Positions 43,452 through 52,637 of a stretch of DNA of 64,000 nucleotides are shown here, piece after piece. This stretch comes from Bacteroidales bacterium. GTDB taxonomy: Bacteria; Bacteroidota; Bacteroidia; Bacteroidales; UBA4417. The DNA lies in contig JADJGZ010000020.1 of assembly GCA_016707785.1 (NCBI GenBank), positions 1-64,000 of the forward strand, read 5' to 3'. Position 1 is the first letter of the stretch, and every line of letters starts with the position of its first letter. The notes below the pieces were generated by a model that was not told the DNA's origin, did no database searches, and was given only the letters and a program-made list of their open reading frames with translations. Made by a program: the position numbers and the translations under genes.

Positions 43452-45359
43452 TTATTGAACCTCTGAATTCAGTTTGCAACCCGCTTCAACAATCCCTTCC
43501 ACATCAAACCCACATTCCCTGTGTAATTCCTCCAGAGTACCCTGTTCAATGAAACGATCGGGAACTCCCAGTCGGTGAATTTCGGCAGAAAAGCCATGGT
43601 CATTTGCAAACTCAATTACAGCGCTGCCTAATCCACCAAGGATAGTACCGTCTTCAACAGTAATTACCTTTTTGAAGTTGCGGAAGACTGACAGGAGCAG
43701 ATCCTCGTCTAAAGGCTTCAGGAATCGGATATCGAATAAGGCTGCATCAATTCCTTTCCCCATCAGTATTTCACAGGCGCTGAGGGCATAGTTTCCGGAA
43801 TGTCCAATAGTAATTATTGCCAGGTCTTTCCCGTCACGAATTTTTCTTCCTTTCCCAACTGTCAATGCTTCGAACGGTTTTTTCCAGTCAGGACTGATGC
43901 CACGTCCCCTGGGGTAACGGATAGCAAAAGGCCCCATTCCCGGAAGCTGGGCAGTATACATCATATTCCTGAGTTCCAGCTCGTCCATCGGACTGCATAT
44001 CGTGAGGTTGGGAATGGCTCTCAGGTAAGCAAGGTCATACACTCCATGATGGGTAGCTCCATCTTCACCAACCAGTCCGCCACGATCCAGGCAGAATACA
44101 ACATTCAGTTTCTGGAGGGCCACATCATGAATCAACTGGTCGTAAGCCCTTTGCATGAATGTTGAATAAATATTGCAAAAAGGAATCAGCCCTCTTGCAG
44201 CCATCCCTGCGGAGAAAGTTACGGCATGTTGTTCAGCTATTCCTACGTCAAAAGCACGATGAGGCATTTTAGCCATCATCAGATTGAGGGAACAACCTGT
44301 TGGCATGGCTGGTGTGACACCTACTATTTTTTCGTTTTGTTCAGCCAGTTCAATGATCGTCTTACCAAATACCACCTGGTACTTGGGTGGTTGATTCTGG
44401 CACTGGGTTTCCTTTAATACCCCGGTTTCCTTATCAAACTGTCCGGGCGCATGGTATAAAGTCTGTTCTTTTTCTGCACGCTCAAATCCTTTGCCTTTGG
44501 TAGTAACAATATGCAACAGTTTGGGACCGGGGATATTCTTCAGGTCTTTCATCAGGTGGGCCAGACGAACAACATCATGCCCGTCAACCGGTCCGAAGTA
44601 ACGGAATCCGAATGCTTCGAAAAGGTTACTCTCCTTGAGCAGGGTAGTTTTCAGTGCATTTCCGAACTGTTTAACCACAGCACGGGAATTGGCTCCATAC
44701 CGGGTTTTTCCACCCATAAGGACCCATATTTTGTCGCGAAGGCGATTATAGGTCCGGGAAGTTGTAATATCAGTAAGGTAGTTCGATAATCCACCAACAT
44801 TCTTATCGATAGCAATACCGTTGTCGTTAAGGATTACCAATAGGTTCGCCTTGGAAACCCCTGCATTGTTCAATGCTTCCATGGCCATGCCACCGGTCAT
44901 GGATCCATCGCCGATAACAGCAATATGTTGTTGTTTCCTGTTGCCTGAAAGTGCAGAAGCAACGGCCATTCCTAAAGCAGCAGAAATGCTGGTTGAAGAG
45001 TGGCCGGTTCCAAAAGCATCATATTCACTTTCAGTCCTTCGTGGAAAACCGCTGATGCCTTTATACGTGCGATTGGTATAAAATATATCCTTCCTTCCTG
45101 TGAGAATTTTATGGGCATAAGCCTGGTGGCCTACATCCCAAATCAACTTATCATCAGGTGTATTAAAAACATAATGAATGGCCGTTGTTAACTCCACCAC
45201 ACCCAGGCTGGCACCCAGGTGTCCCGGGTTCTTTGAAATCACTTCCAGGATGAATTGCCTGATCTCAAGGCAAAGCCCGGGCAATTCCTCAACCGGGAGT
45301 TGTCTCAGGTCATAAGGTGAATTAATCTTCGAAAGTAAGGTACCTTGCGAAGGCGTCAT
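43452..45359 (-). CDS. dxs: 1-deoxy-D-xylulose-5-phosphate synthase
   Basis: This is a 635-residue thiamine-diphosphate enzyme that joins pyruvate and glyceraldehyde 3-phosphate, the first step of the non-mevalonate isoprenoid pathway. The TPP-binding stretch 'AVIGDGSMTGGMAMEALNNAG...LVILNDNGIAID' (about 150-185) and the pyrimidine-domain Glu in 'FDVGIAEQHAVTFSAGMA' (about 370-387) are present. The transketolase C-terminal domain closes the protein. Length and motif order match the family well. A near-consensus -7 element (TATTTTTA) lies just upstream of the ATG. It is not in an operon with other isoprenoid genes here. Confidence 0.96.
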   Translation of the reverse strand: MTPSQGTLLSKINSPYDLRQLPVEELPGLCLEIRQFILEVISKNPGHLGASLGVVELTTAIHYVFNTPDDKLIWDVGHQAYAHKILTGRKDIFYTNRTYKGISGFPRRTESEYDAFGTGHSSTSISAALGMAVASALSGNRKQQHIAVIGDGSMTGGMAMEALNNAGVSKANLLVILNDNGIAIDKNVGGLSNYLTDITTSRTYNRLRDKIWVLMGGKTRYGANSRAVVKQFGNALKTTLLKESNLFEAFGFRYFGPVDGHDVVRLAHLMKDLKNIPGPKLLHIVTTKGKGFERAEKEQTLYHAPGQFDKETGVLKETQCQNQPPKYQVVFGKTIIELAEQNEKIVGVTPAMPTGCSLNLMMAKMPHRAFDVGIAEQHAVTFSAGMAARGLIPFCNIYSTFMQRAYDQLIHDVALQKLNVVFCLDRGGLVGEDGATHHGVYDLAYLRAIPNLTICSPMDELELRNMMYTAQLPGMGPFAIRYPRGRGISPDWKKPFEALTVGKGRKIRDGKDLAIITIGHSGNYALSACEILMGKGIDAALFDIRFLKPLDEDLLLSVFRNFKKVITVEDGTILGGLGSAVIEFANDHGFSAEIHRLGVPDRFIEQGTLEELHRECGFDVEGIVEAGCKLNSEVQ

Positions 45360-45518
45360 GTTTGCTTGTTTGGAAGGTAAAAATACGCTTTTCCAGACAA
45401 ACGTCAGAAATGAAGTGCTATTATTCGAGGATAGTTACAACCCTCTGTATTTAAGGAATATTAAGAAATGGTTAGAGATTGTATAAAAATGCTATTTCAC
45501 GAAGAATTCAGAAGCCAT

Positions 45519-45531
45519 CCGCCTCAGGCGG
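45519..45531. repeat. Short palindrome CCGCCTCAGGCGG in an intergenic region
   Basis: The arms CCGCCT and AGGCGG flank a single C. It lies in the 280-bp gap between dxs and nrfA, among EcoRI-like words (GAATTC, GAATCC) that resemble the tandem repeat at 10271-10334. It looks like a dispersed intergenic repeat. No T-run suggests termination. Confidence 0.5.
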
Positions 45532-45639
45532 ACAGAATCCAGAATAATTTTCCTAATAATGGTTCCACTTTTTCTATTCTGACTCCTGGATACTGAATTT
45601 TGAATTCTTTTTGTACTAAATTCTAATTTTAGACAGTTT

Positions 45640-47127
45640 CTAATATTTCGCTTCCCTTTCCTTTGCTTTATTCATCCATTCAGACACAACATTTTTCTTA
45701 AAAACTTCCTTATCAGCATTGAGTTTGGCCATGTCCAGCCCTATGTATTTCTGAGCTTTGGCTTTTGTAGCAATATCAGGATAGGGTACCTCTTCATTAA
45801 ATCCTTTTTGTGCCAATAACCTGGCAAGTTTAACCCTTGCTTCCTGGGCATAGGTGATTCCATTGGCAATAATCCTGAGGGTTTCAACAGGTGCATGGAA
45901 CGAAGCTCCATGGCTGGCAGCGGCAAAATCCCAACGCCATTGAGACTTCCTAATATCATTCAGAATTCCTTTCATCTGGACATCTGTTGCTCCCAGTTTC
46001 CAGGCTTTTTCTGCTTCAACATGGGCCCTGACCAACAATTCTTCAAGTTTATCCCGGTTTTCAATAATCTTATCCTGTCGGGAATACACGTCAGCCATCA
46101 GTTTATCAGCTTCTTCCCTGTGACATACCTGGCAGGAGTTGGCAATATTATTCAATGGGCTTTGAATATGATGGTCGGTGAATTTCTGTCCGCCTTCACT
46201 CTTATAAGGCATATGGCAATCGGCACATGCAACACCACGCTGGGCATGAATTCCCATCATAAATGTTTCATATTCCGGATGCTGCGCTTTTAACATCGGG
46301 GCTTTACTAAGCTGGTGGGTCCAGTCAGAAAACTCAATTTTATCATAGTAAGACTCAATGGATTCCGCAGAATACCCGTTATCCCAAGGGAAAGTCAGGT
46401 AGGCCGTACCTTCAATTTTGTGTTTGTCGAAATAATATTCCACATGGCATTGGGCACACACCAAAGTTCTCATTTCCTGATGGGTGGCTTTGGTAATATC
46501 TTTTCCCTGCCTGTTGAATGCTTCAATCAAGGCCGGACGGGTAATGATAAGGTTCATGGTTTTGGTATCATGGCAATCGCCACAGCCTATAGGGTTAACG
46601 ATCTCCGGACCTTTCTGTTCCCAGGTTCCTTTATAGAAATCGGCGGGACTATTGGCAGTCATGAGCCTAACCACATCGGGACTTTTACAGCTCCAGCAGG
46701 TATTAGGCTGAGGACTGGGATTGCCTTCAGAAGGTGATCCTGTTCTGAGTGTATTTGTTATATCCTGAACCGCGTAATAATGGCCCCTGCCCTGCTTATA
46801 ATCTTTTGAGAAACCATAACCCGCCCATAGGACTACGAGCCTGGGATCAATTTCCAGCATATCAATTACGGCATTTCCGTTATACTTGCTCCGGAAACCA
46901 GTGTCAAGGGTCTGGATATAGGATTGGTATTCGCGAGGGAAATTTTTGCCCCATTCTTCATTCCGGGGTTCACCCTGCTTGATTTCTACCATTGGTTTAT
47001 AAACATATTCCTTTTCTGCCCTGCGATTGGTGATGGAGGTGGCAAGCATTCCAAGAAGGAACACGATTACAGCTGTTGCCAGGAAAAGAATCCAATAAAA
47101 TAAGGGTTTGCGTTTGTTGTTTTCCAT
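45640..47127 (-). CDS. nrfA: Ammonia-forming cytochrome c nitrite reductase, catalytic subunit
   Basis: The 495-residue periplasmic pentahaem enzyme reduces nitrite to ammonium with six electrons. It has one N-terminal membrane anchor or uncleaved signal (about 11-30). The active-site haem motif is CWSCK at about 144-148, with Lys in place of His, as in NrfA. Four standard haem sites follow: CGDCH (182-186), CAQCH (224-228), CADCH and CQVCH. The catalytic region 'CAQCHVEYYF' has the expected Tyr. It lies 11 bases after nrfH in a porin-nrfH-nrfA operon. This gives the cell nitrite respiration or detoxification under low oxygen. Confidence 0.96.
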   Translation of the reverse strand: MENNKRKPLFYWILFLATAVIVFLLGMLATSITNRRAEKEYVYKPMVEIKQGEPRNEEWGKNFPREYQSYIQTLDTGFRSKYNGNAVIDMLEIDPRLVVLWAGYGFSKDYKQGRGHYYAVQDITNTLRTGSPSEGNPSPQPNTCWSCKSPDVVRLMTANSPADFYKGTWEQKGPEIVNPIGCGDCHDTKTMNLIITRPALIEAFNRQGKDITKATHQEMRTLVCAQCHVEYYFDKHKIEGTAYLTFPWDNGYSAESIESYYDKIEFSDWTHQLSKAPMLKAQHPEYETFMMGIHAQRGVACADCHMPYKSEGGQKFTDHHIQSPLNNIANSCQVCHREEADKLMADVYSRQDKIIENRDKLEELLVRAHVEAEKAWKLGATDVQMKGILNDIRKSQWRWDFAAASHGASFHAPVETLRIIANGITYAQEARVKLARLLAQKGFNEEVPYPDIATKAKAQKYIGLDMAKLNADKEVFKKNVVSEWMNKAKEREAKY

Positions 47128-47138
47128 GATACCAGGTA

Positions 47139-47735
47139 TTATTTGTTTTCATTGTTTTCTAAAATTTTCTGAAGCCATTCCGGAACAGGATTTTCCAGTG
47201 CCGGAACACGGGCATATGGCGTTGCAGAAAGACTATTCACTCTGCCATGTGGTGTTTCACGATGGCAATCCCAACATTCTCTTTCAGTCCTTTGAAGATA
47301 ATAATCAGAATTTGCAAGGGCCTGCATATGAGGGACTTCAAGTAAGTTGCCATGACAACGGATACAATTCTGATGAACCACCTTCCTTCCTGCCTCTTTG
47401 ATTTGGATCACCTGTGGTTCCATGCGAAGTGTGAACATAGTGGAATGCCGCATCCCATCCTTTGCTTTGAAAAAGTATTTATTAAAGACGTTGTTATGGG
47501 GAACGTGGCAGTCGTTGCAATTAGCTACTTCCCTGTGTGAACTGTGCTGCCATGAAGCGTACTGCGGATTCATGACATGACAATTGATGCACGTCTCAGG
47601 CTTGTCAGAAAGGTAGGAGGCAGCATTTGAAATAATAAATATGTAGATGGCTAATCCGGTAAAGATGCCTGAAAGTATTATCACCGGCAACTGCCATCTG
47701 CCGGGTGGTTTGAGATCTTGGATAAGTTTCTTCAT
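47139..47735 (-). CDS. nrfH: Cytochrome c nitrite reductase, membrane haem subunit
   Basis: The 198-residue protein has one N-terminal membrane helix (about 17-36) and four CxxCH haem sites: CINCH, CNDCH, CIRCH and CWDCH. This is the NapC/NrfH family pattern. NrfH takes electrons from menaquinol and passes them to NrfA in a stable complex at the outer face of the inner membrane. It lies directly upstream of nrfA and 5 bases after the beta-barrel gene. Confidence 0.95.
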   Translation of the reverse strand: MKKLIQDLKPPGRWQLPVIILSGIFTGLAIYIFIISNAASYLSDKPETCINCHVMNPQYASWQHSSHREVANCNDCHVPHNNVFNKYFFKAKDGMRHSTMFTLRMEPQVIQIKEAGRKVVHQNCIRCHGNLLEVPHMQALANSDYYLQRTERECWDCHRETPHGRVNSLSATPYARVPALENPVPEWLQKILENNENK

Positions 47736-47740
47736 AGAGA

Positions 47741-49024
47741 TTATTTTTCGACCTTGAAAAATGTGGGATTAAACGATAGCATGACCCACGCCCATTGCTG
47801 GGTATCGTCCTTATTTCCTCCCTTAATTGCCTGAAGCGTTTCAGTACCAAACATCCTGGAATAACCGCCGGAGATCGCTAAATCAGGACTGAATGTATAT
47901 GAACAAAGGATTCCTGCTTCGAAACCAAGGTAAGGATCCATACTTTGAGAAGGTTCAGATGCTTTTTTAACCGAAGCAGCGGCCCTGTAGTAATGAAGCT
48001 GGATTTCCGATGATAATTTCTCCTTCTTATAAACGACAGGAATATAGAGATCTGTCAATCCTACCCCTTTATGACTGCTGCCTGCATAGAAATAATCCAT
48101 CCATCCGTTGAACTTATGCCCGGTTCCAAATAAGGTAGAAAACTCATGGTCTTTGGCATCAGGATTTACCTGGCTATTTCCGCTGAGATGCTGTATACCT
48201 GCTCCAAATGACCAGTTTGTCTGCATTAAATAGCTGATATCACCTCCAAGAAACCAGGCATTCTTATCGACACCCTTCTGGGATTGGCCTACCTGTAAAT
48301 AGAATGAAGCACTGGCTTTCAGCTTCTTCCCATTAAATTGTAAAAGGGGTCCAAGGGTTTGAGAATAGCGGGTTTCCTGGCTCCAGACTGAATCAGCCAT
48401 CACCGAAGCAGGCATTCCCAAATTCGCCAGGTAGAAACTTGCCACCAGTTTTCCGGGGTTCTCAACATGAATGTACAGGTATTGGAGTGCCTTGTAATTG
48501 GTGCCAAGTGAGTAATAATTGCCTGTATCCTTATCGCTGCTCTGATTATAGGCAAATCCCAACTGAATGGTATTGGTCTTCGTGGGATTGAATTTCAATA
48601 AAAAGGCATCATGACTCCTGGCTTGCTGATTCCAGTCTGATCCCCCGAATAACCTCTGATCATCATAAATAATCGGTTGCCGCCCTACTTTCATTGAGAA
48701 GTTTTCCGCGAAAAAATATTCTCCCCAGGCCTGATAAAGCATGGTTCCATTGAGATCCGATTTATTAGAGGTGACCACATCACCCCAGACCCTAACATCT
48801 TGTAATGAAATAGCTGATTTCAGTTTCTTGTTGGAATAAATCAGGTTCAGGCGGGTTCTCTGTGAAATCGAAAAAGCCGGATCAACTCCTGAACCAATCA
48901 GGGATTTATACCCCTGGCGATACTCAGCTCTTGGCCTCAATTGACCTGACATTTCAAAGGACTGTCCATTGACTTGCCATACTATAGCACAGAGAAATAA
49001 TAAGAGATAGACTATTTTTTTCAT
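47741..49024 (-). CDS. Outer-membrane beta-barrel, alginate-export family, first gene of the nrf operon
   Basis: The 427-residue protein has a signal peptide (MKKIVYLLLFLCAIVWQVNG). A long beta-barrel follows with 'GQLRPRAEYRQGYKSLI', 'SQRTRLNLIYSNKKLKSAISLQDVRVWGDV' and 'FSMKVGRQPIIYDDQRLFGG', typical of the alginate-export (AlgE-like) domain family. In Bacteroidota such barrels often head nrfHA operons. The simplest idea is that it lets nitrite or another anion through the outer membrane. Its stop lies 5 bases before nrfH. Confidence 0.85.
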   Translation of the reverse strand: MKKIVYLLLFLCAIVWQVNGQSFEMSGQLRPRAEYRQGYKSLIGSGVDPAFSISQRTRLNLIYSNKKLKSAISLQDVRVWGDVVTSNKSDLNGTMLYQAWGEYFFAENFSMKVGRQPIIYDDQRLFGGSDWNQQARSHDAFLLKFNPTKTNTIQLGFAYNQSSDKDTGNYYSLGTNYKALQYLYIHVENPGKLVASFYLANLGMPASVMADSVWSQETRYSQTLGPLLQFNGKKLKASASFYLQVGQSQKGVDKNAWFLGGDISYLMQTNWSFGAGIQHLSGNSQVNPDAKDHEFSTLFGTGHKFNGWMDYFYAGSSHKGVGLTDLYIPVVYKKEKLSSEIQLHYYRAAASVKKASEPSQSMDPYLGFEAGILCSYTFSPDLAISGGYSRMFGTETLQAIKGGNKDDTQQWAWVMLSFNPTFFKVEK

Positions 49025-49053
49025 TTATTAAGATTATTGGTACTTAATTGCTA

Positions 49054-49091
49054 CAAATATAAAAAAGAGATTCTTAATTCCGAATACGGAA
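49054..49091 (-). promoter_or_regulatory. Promoter and candidate operator of the porin-nrfHA operon
   Basis: On the minus strand TATATTTG (plus-strand CAAATATA, 49054-49061) matches TAnnTTTG. Just upstream, TTCCGAATACGGAA at 49078-49091 has perfect 5-bp inverted arms (TTCCG/CGGAA) placed over the expected -33 zone, where no TTG is found. That placement suggests activator-dependent transcription, perhaps by an anaerobic or nitrite sensor. Confidence 0.5.
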
Positions 49092-49160
49092 CAAAGATTA
49101 TTTTTAAACAGCTTAAATTAAGTGTATTCCCGGAAGGCTTTTTAAAAGCAAAAGTGGGGA

Positions 49161-49496
49161 TTATAGGAAGCCCAGTTCCAGCAATCCTTCATCTGAGATC
49201 ATTTGCCGATCCCAGGGTGGTTCAAAAGTCAGGGTAACTTTAACATCTGTAATACCATCGGCTAGTTTCACCTTTTCATGGACTTCAATAGGAAGGTCTT
49301 CGGCAACGGGGCAATTGGGAGAGGTGAGTGTCATTCGGATATGAGCAACTGAATCATTATCGATACTGATATCGTAGATAAGCCCCAGTTCATATATATT
49401 CACAGGAATTTCAGGGTCATAGATACTCTTGAGCACCTGCACAACCCTTTCACTCAGCATATTTTTATATTCAATGTTCTGCATCATAAGGTTCAC
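49161..49496 (-). CDS. sufT: Iron-sulfur cluster carrier/maturation factor, SufT/MIP18 (DUF59) family
   Basis: The 111-residue protein shows the DUF59 pattern 'VVQVLKSIYDPEIPVNIYELGLIYDISID' and 'VAHIRMTLTSPNCPVAEDLP', with the conserved DPE and the Cys in 'SPNCP'. The family helps insert Fe-S clusters into target proteins. It is the last gene of the suf cluster, 21 bases after sufE on the same strand. Confidence 0.88.
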   Translation of the reverse strand: MNLMMQNIEYKNMLSERVVQVLKSIYDPEIPVNIYELGLIYDISIDNDSVAHIRMTLTSPNCPVAEDLPIEVHEKVKLADGITDVKVTLTFEPPWDRQMISDEGLLELGFL

Positions 49497-49517
49497 GAGT
49501 TAACCAAATTTATTTTG

Positions 49518-49946
49518 TCAGGTAGTTTTCTCCTGGGCTTTATAAGCCAATGCATACAATTTGATTTGTTTGATCATTGATAGCAAGCCATTGCTGCGGG
49601 TGGGAGACAAATGATCCTTGAGACCGATTACATCCAGGAACTCAGTTTCTGCTTCTATGATTTCATCAGGGGTATGTCCGGAGAAAACACGGATCAGAAG
49701 GTTTACGATGCCTTTTGTAATCACGGCATCGCTATCTGCAAAAAATATGATCACCCCATCCTTGATTTCAGAATGTAACCAAACCCTTGACTGGCAACCT
49801 GTAATTAGGTTTGAATCAATCCGATACTTGTCTTCCAGCATCGGCAATGATTTGCCCATGTCGATAAGGTAATTGTACTTATCCATCCAGTCTTCAAAGC
49901 TGGAAAACTCCTCAATGATTTCTTCTATTGTTTCAGTAATTGTCAT
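49518..49946 (-). CDS. sufE: Sulfur acceptor protein SufE
   Basis: This 142-residue SufE-family protein takes persulfide sulfur from SufS and passes it to the SufBCD scaffold. The active Cys is in 'NLITGCQSRVWL' (about residue 50). 'WMDKYNYLIDMGKSLP' at the N-terminus is typical. It lies directly after sufS in the operon. Confidence 0.92.
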   Translation of the reverse strand: MTITETIEEIIEEFSSFEDWMDKYNYLIDMGKSLPMLEDKYRIDSNLITGCQSRVWLHSEIKDGVIIFFADSDAVITKGIVNLLIRVFSGHTPDEIIEAETEFLDVIGLKDHLSPTRSNGLLSMIKQIKLYALAYKAQEKTT

Positions 49947-49971
49947 CTTTTCCTGGTATCCTGTATCAAAT

Positions 49972-51193
49972 CTAGTTAAAAAGTTCTTTCACCTTACCAA
50001 TCGCTGCAACCAGACGATCAATTTCCTCCCGGGTATTATAAAAAGAGAAGGAAGCCCTGATGGTTCCGATGATTCCCAGGCGCTCCATTAATGGCTGCGT
50101 GCAATGGTTACCTGTCCTGACGGCAATACCAAACCTGTCAATAATGGAACCGGCATCAAAGAAATGGATATCGTCGAGTACGAAAGAGATGATGCTTGCT
50201 TTTTGAGAAGCCGTTCCGATAATCCTGACACCGGGAATGGCTGATATTTTTTCGGTGCCATAATTCAGGAGATCTGCTTCCTGTTGACGTATGAATTCCC
50301 ATCCTATAGATCCGATATAGTCTAAAGCAGCTCCCAGTCCAATGGCATCGGCAACATTTGGTGTACCGGCTTCAAACTTGTAAGGCAATTCATTAAAAGT
50401 AGTTTTCGCAAAGGTAACTTTAGAGATCATCTCGCCGCCACATTGGTAAGGAGGCATTTTTTCAAGCCATTCCTTTTTGCCAAAAAGTCCGCCTATCCCC
50501 ATCGGGCCGTACATTTTGTGTCCCGAGAAGGTATAAAAATCGCAATCCAGTGCCTGAACATCTACAGGACCGTGTGAAAGGCCCTGAGCTCCATCAATCA
50601 GCACTGCAGCACCCGACTTCATGGGCCAGCCTGATAATTTCGCTGATAGGATTAATGGTTCCAAGGGCATTGGAAATATGATTGACCGCTACCAATTTTG
50701 TTCGGGCATTCAATAAACTTTTATATGCCTCTATATCGAGTTCACCATTATCAAAAATGGGAATTACCTTCAGAGTAGCATTTTTTCTCAGGCAAAGCTG
50801 TTGCCAGGGAACAATATTAGAATGATGTTCAAGAGTAGAAACTATAATTTCATCTCCTTCTTTCACAAAGCCTTCCCCAAAAGAAAAGGCTACCAGGTTG
50901 ATAGCTTCAGTGGTTCCCCTTGTAAAGATAATTTCCATTGTGGAAGTGGCATTCAGGAAAGCAGCCATCTTATTCCGGGCAGCTTCATATGCCATAGTAG
51001 CTTCCTGGCTCATTTTATGAACCCCTCGGTGAACATTTGAATTAGCTGTGGCATAAAACTTACTAATGGCATCGATTACTGCAGCCGGCTTTTGAGTAGT
51101 AGCTGCATTATCAAAATAGGCCAGGGGCTGACCATAGGTAAGCTCTTTCAATATAGGGAAATCAGCCCGGATCTTGTCTAATGATGTATTCAA
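49972..51193 (-). CDS. sufS: Cysteine desulfurase SufS, interrupted by a single-base frameshift
   Basis: Two minus-strand frames (51193-50594 and 50670-49972) are the two halves of one PLP enzyme that removes sulfur from cysteine. The first half has 'YFDNAATTQKP' and ends in a wrong-frame tail. The second half resumes at 'GAAVLIDGAQGLSHG', then has the PLP lysine in 'YTFSGHKMYGP' and the catalytic Cys in 'RTGNHCTQPL'. Deleting one base from the CCC run at 50612-50614 gives 'AHEVGAAVLIDGAQ', which is exactly the family sequence. All functional residues are present. Because SufS is normally needed for Fe-S assembly, a consensus error is the best explanation. Confidence 0.93.
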
Positions 51194-51205
51194 GGAGTGT
51201 GTTAT

Positions 51206-52618
51206 TTAGACCTTTGTCATGTCAATATCAAAGGTAAGGCTTTTTTCCTGTGAACTACAATGGAGGACGCACTGGTCACAATAGGATAACTCTCCCCTTA
51301 ATCGTTTCTTCACCATGTCATCTATCCTCTGCCTTAATTCCGGAATGTCAATCTTATTCACTACTTCGGCGGCAAAAGCATACATCAGCAAAATCCTGGC
51401 ATTGTTCTCACTGATCCCACGGCTCCTGATATAGAACATGGCATCAGCATCGAGTTGTCCGACAGTAGCGCCATGACTACATTTTACATCATCAGCATAT
51501 ATTTCAAGGAATGGCTTGGTATCAATGGTTGCTTTATCAGTAAGCAGAATGTTCTTATTGGTCTGATAAGCATTGGTTTGCTGCGCATCTTTCCTGACAA
51601 TCACATGTCCGTTGAAAACACCGCTGGCATGGTCATCAAGGATCCCCTTGAAAAGTTCATTACTCTGACAACGAGGTACGGCATGATCAATAAGCACCTG
51701 GTTATCAATATGCTGATTGCGATCCATCAGGTAAACGCCATAAATGTTGGCGGCGCAATTTTCCCCTGAAAGCTTCACATTTGTGCTGTTCCTGATAATC
51801 CCTCCATTCAGACTAATAGCGTTGGAAGAGAAGGTACTACCTTGCTCCTGCTGAACAAACAAAGTATTGATAAGGGTAGAATTCTCATCCTTGTTTTGAA
51901 GTTTATAGTGATCAAGGGTAGAATCTCTGTCGATATAAAACTCCGAAACTGAATTAATAAATGAAATCTTGTGATTAATCGAGTCGTCGCATTGAACTAG
52001 CTTGAGGTGACTGTTTTTCCCCAGTATCACCAGGTTTCTTGTCTGCAACATCAGGTTCTGTGCGCTATCCACAATGTTCACCATCTGAACGACATCAGGA
52101 ACTGCAACACCATCAGGCACATAGATAAAGATTCCGTCTTGAGCAAAAGCTGTATTCAAGGCAGTCAGACCATCAGTCTCAACATTGGCATACTTCCCAT
52201 AATGCTGGTTAATTAGTTCAGGGTATTTAAGGAAGGCTTTGGCAAGACTGCCAACGATCATACCATTTGGGAGGGTAGTCAGTGGACTGTTCTTATAGAC
52301 ATACCAACCATTAAGTTGTGCTACCAGGAAAGTTTCAAAATGAGGCACTTCACATTGGAAAATTTTTTCCAGGTCAATATTATTTCCCGGGCTTTCCATT
52401 GCCCATTCATAATCAGCAAGCAAAGCTTTCGATAAATCAGTTCCCCGCCATTTTTCCATCCTCGCTGTTGGAAAACCAAGATGTTTGAAATGGCCAAATG
52501 CCAATTGTCGCAATTCGGCCACATACGCTGAATCAGATCCAAAGAGGCTGGCTTGCCTTTCAATGAATATGGTTTCAAGATGACCCTGTAAATCGGCAAC
52601 TATCCTAGTCTGTTCCAT
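51206..52618 (-). CDS. sufD: Fe-S assembly scaffold protein SufD
   Basis: The protein has about 470 residues. I chose the ATG at 52618 (MEQTRIVADLQGHL); an earlier ATG at 52705 would overlap sufC by 68 bases and add 29 unlike residues. The C-terminal SufB/D beta-helix is clear: 'SCHGATVGQLDADAMFYIRSRGISENNARILLMYAFAAEVVNKI' (with Cys-Ser-His written as KCSHGATVG). It works with SufB and SufC. It lies 19 bases downstream of sufC and 12 bases before sufS. Confidence 0.9.
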   Translation of the reverse strand: MEQTRIVADLQGHLETIFIERQASLFGSDSAYVAELRQLAFGHFKHLGFPTARMEKWRGTDLSKALLADYEWAMESPGNNIDLEKIFQCEVPHFETFLVAQLNGWYVYKNSPLTTLPNGMIVGSLAKAFLKYPELINQHYGKYANVETDGLTALNTAFAQDGIFIYVPDGVAVPDVVQMVNIVDSAQNLMLQTRNLVILGKNSHLKLVQCDDSINHKISFINSVSEFYIDRDSTLDHYKLQNKDENSTLINTLFVQQEQGSTFSSNAISLNGGIIRNSTNVKLSGENCAANIYGVYLMDRNQHIDNQVLIDHAVPRCQSNELFKGILDDHASGVFNGHVIVRKDAQQTNAYQTNKNILLTDKATIDTKPFLEIYADDVKCSHGATVGQLDADAMFYIRSRGISENNARILLMYAFAAEVVNKIDIPELRQRIDDMVKKRLRGELSYCDQCVLHCSSQEKSLTFDIDMTKV

Positions 52619-52637
52619 AATATCAACGTTAGCAGGA

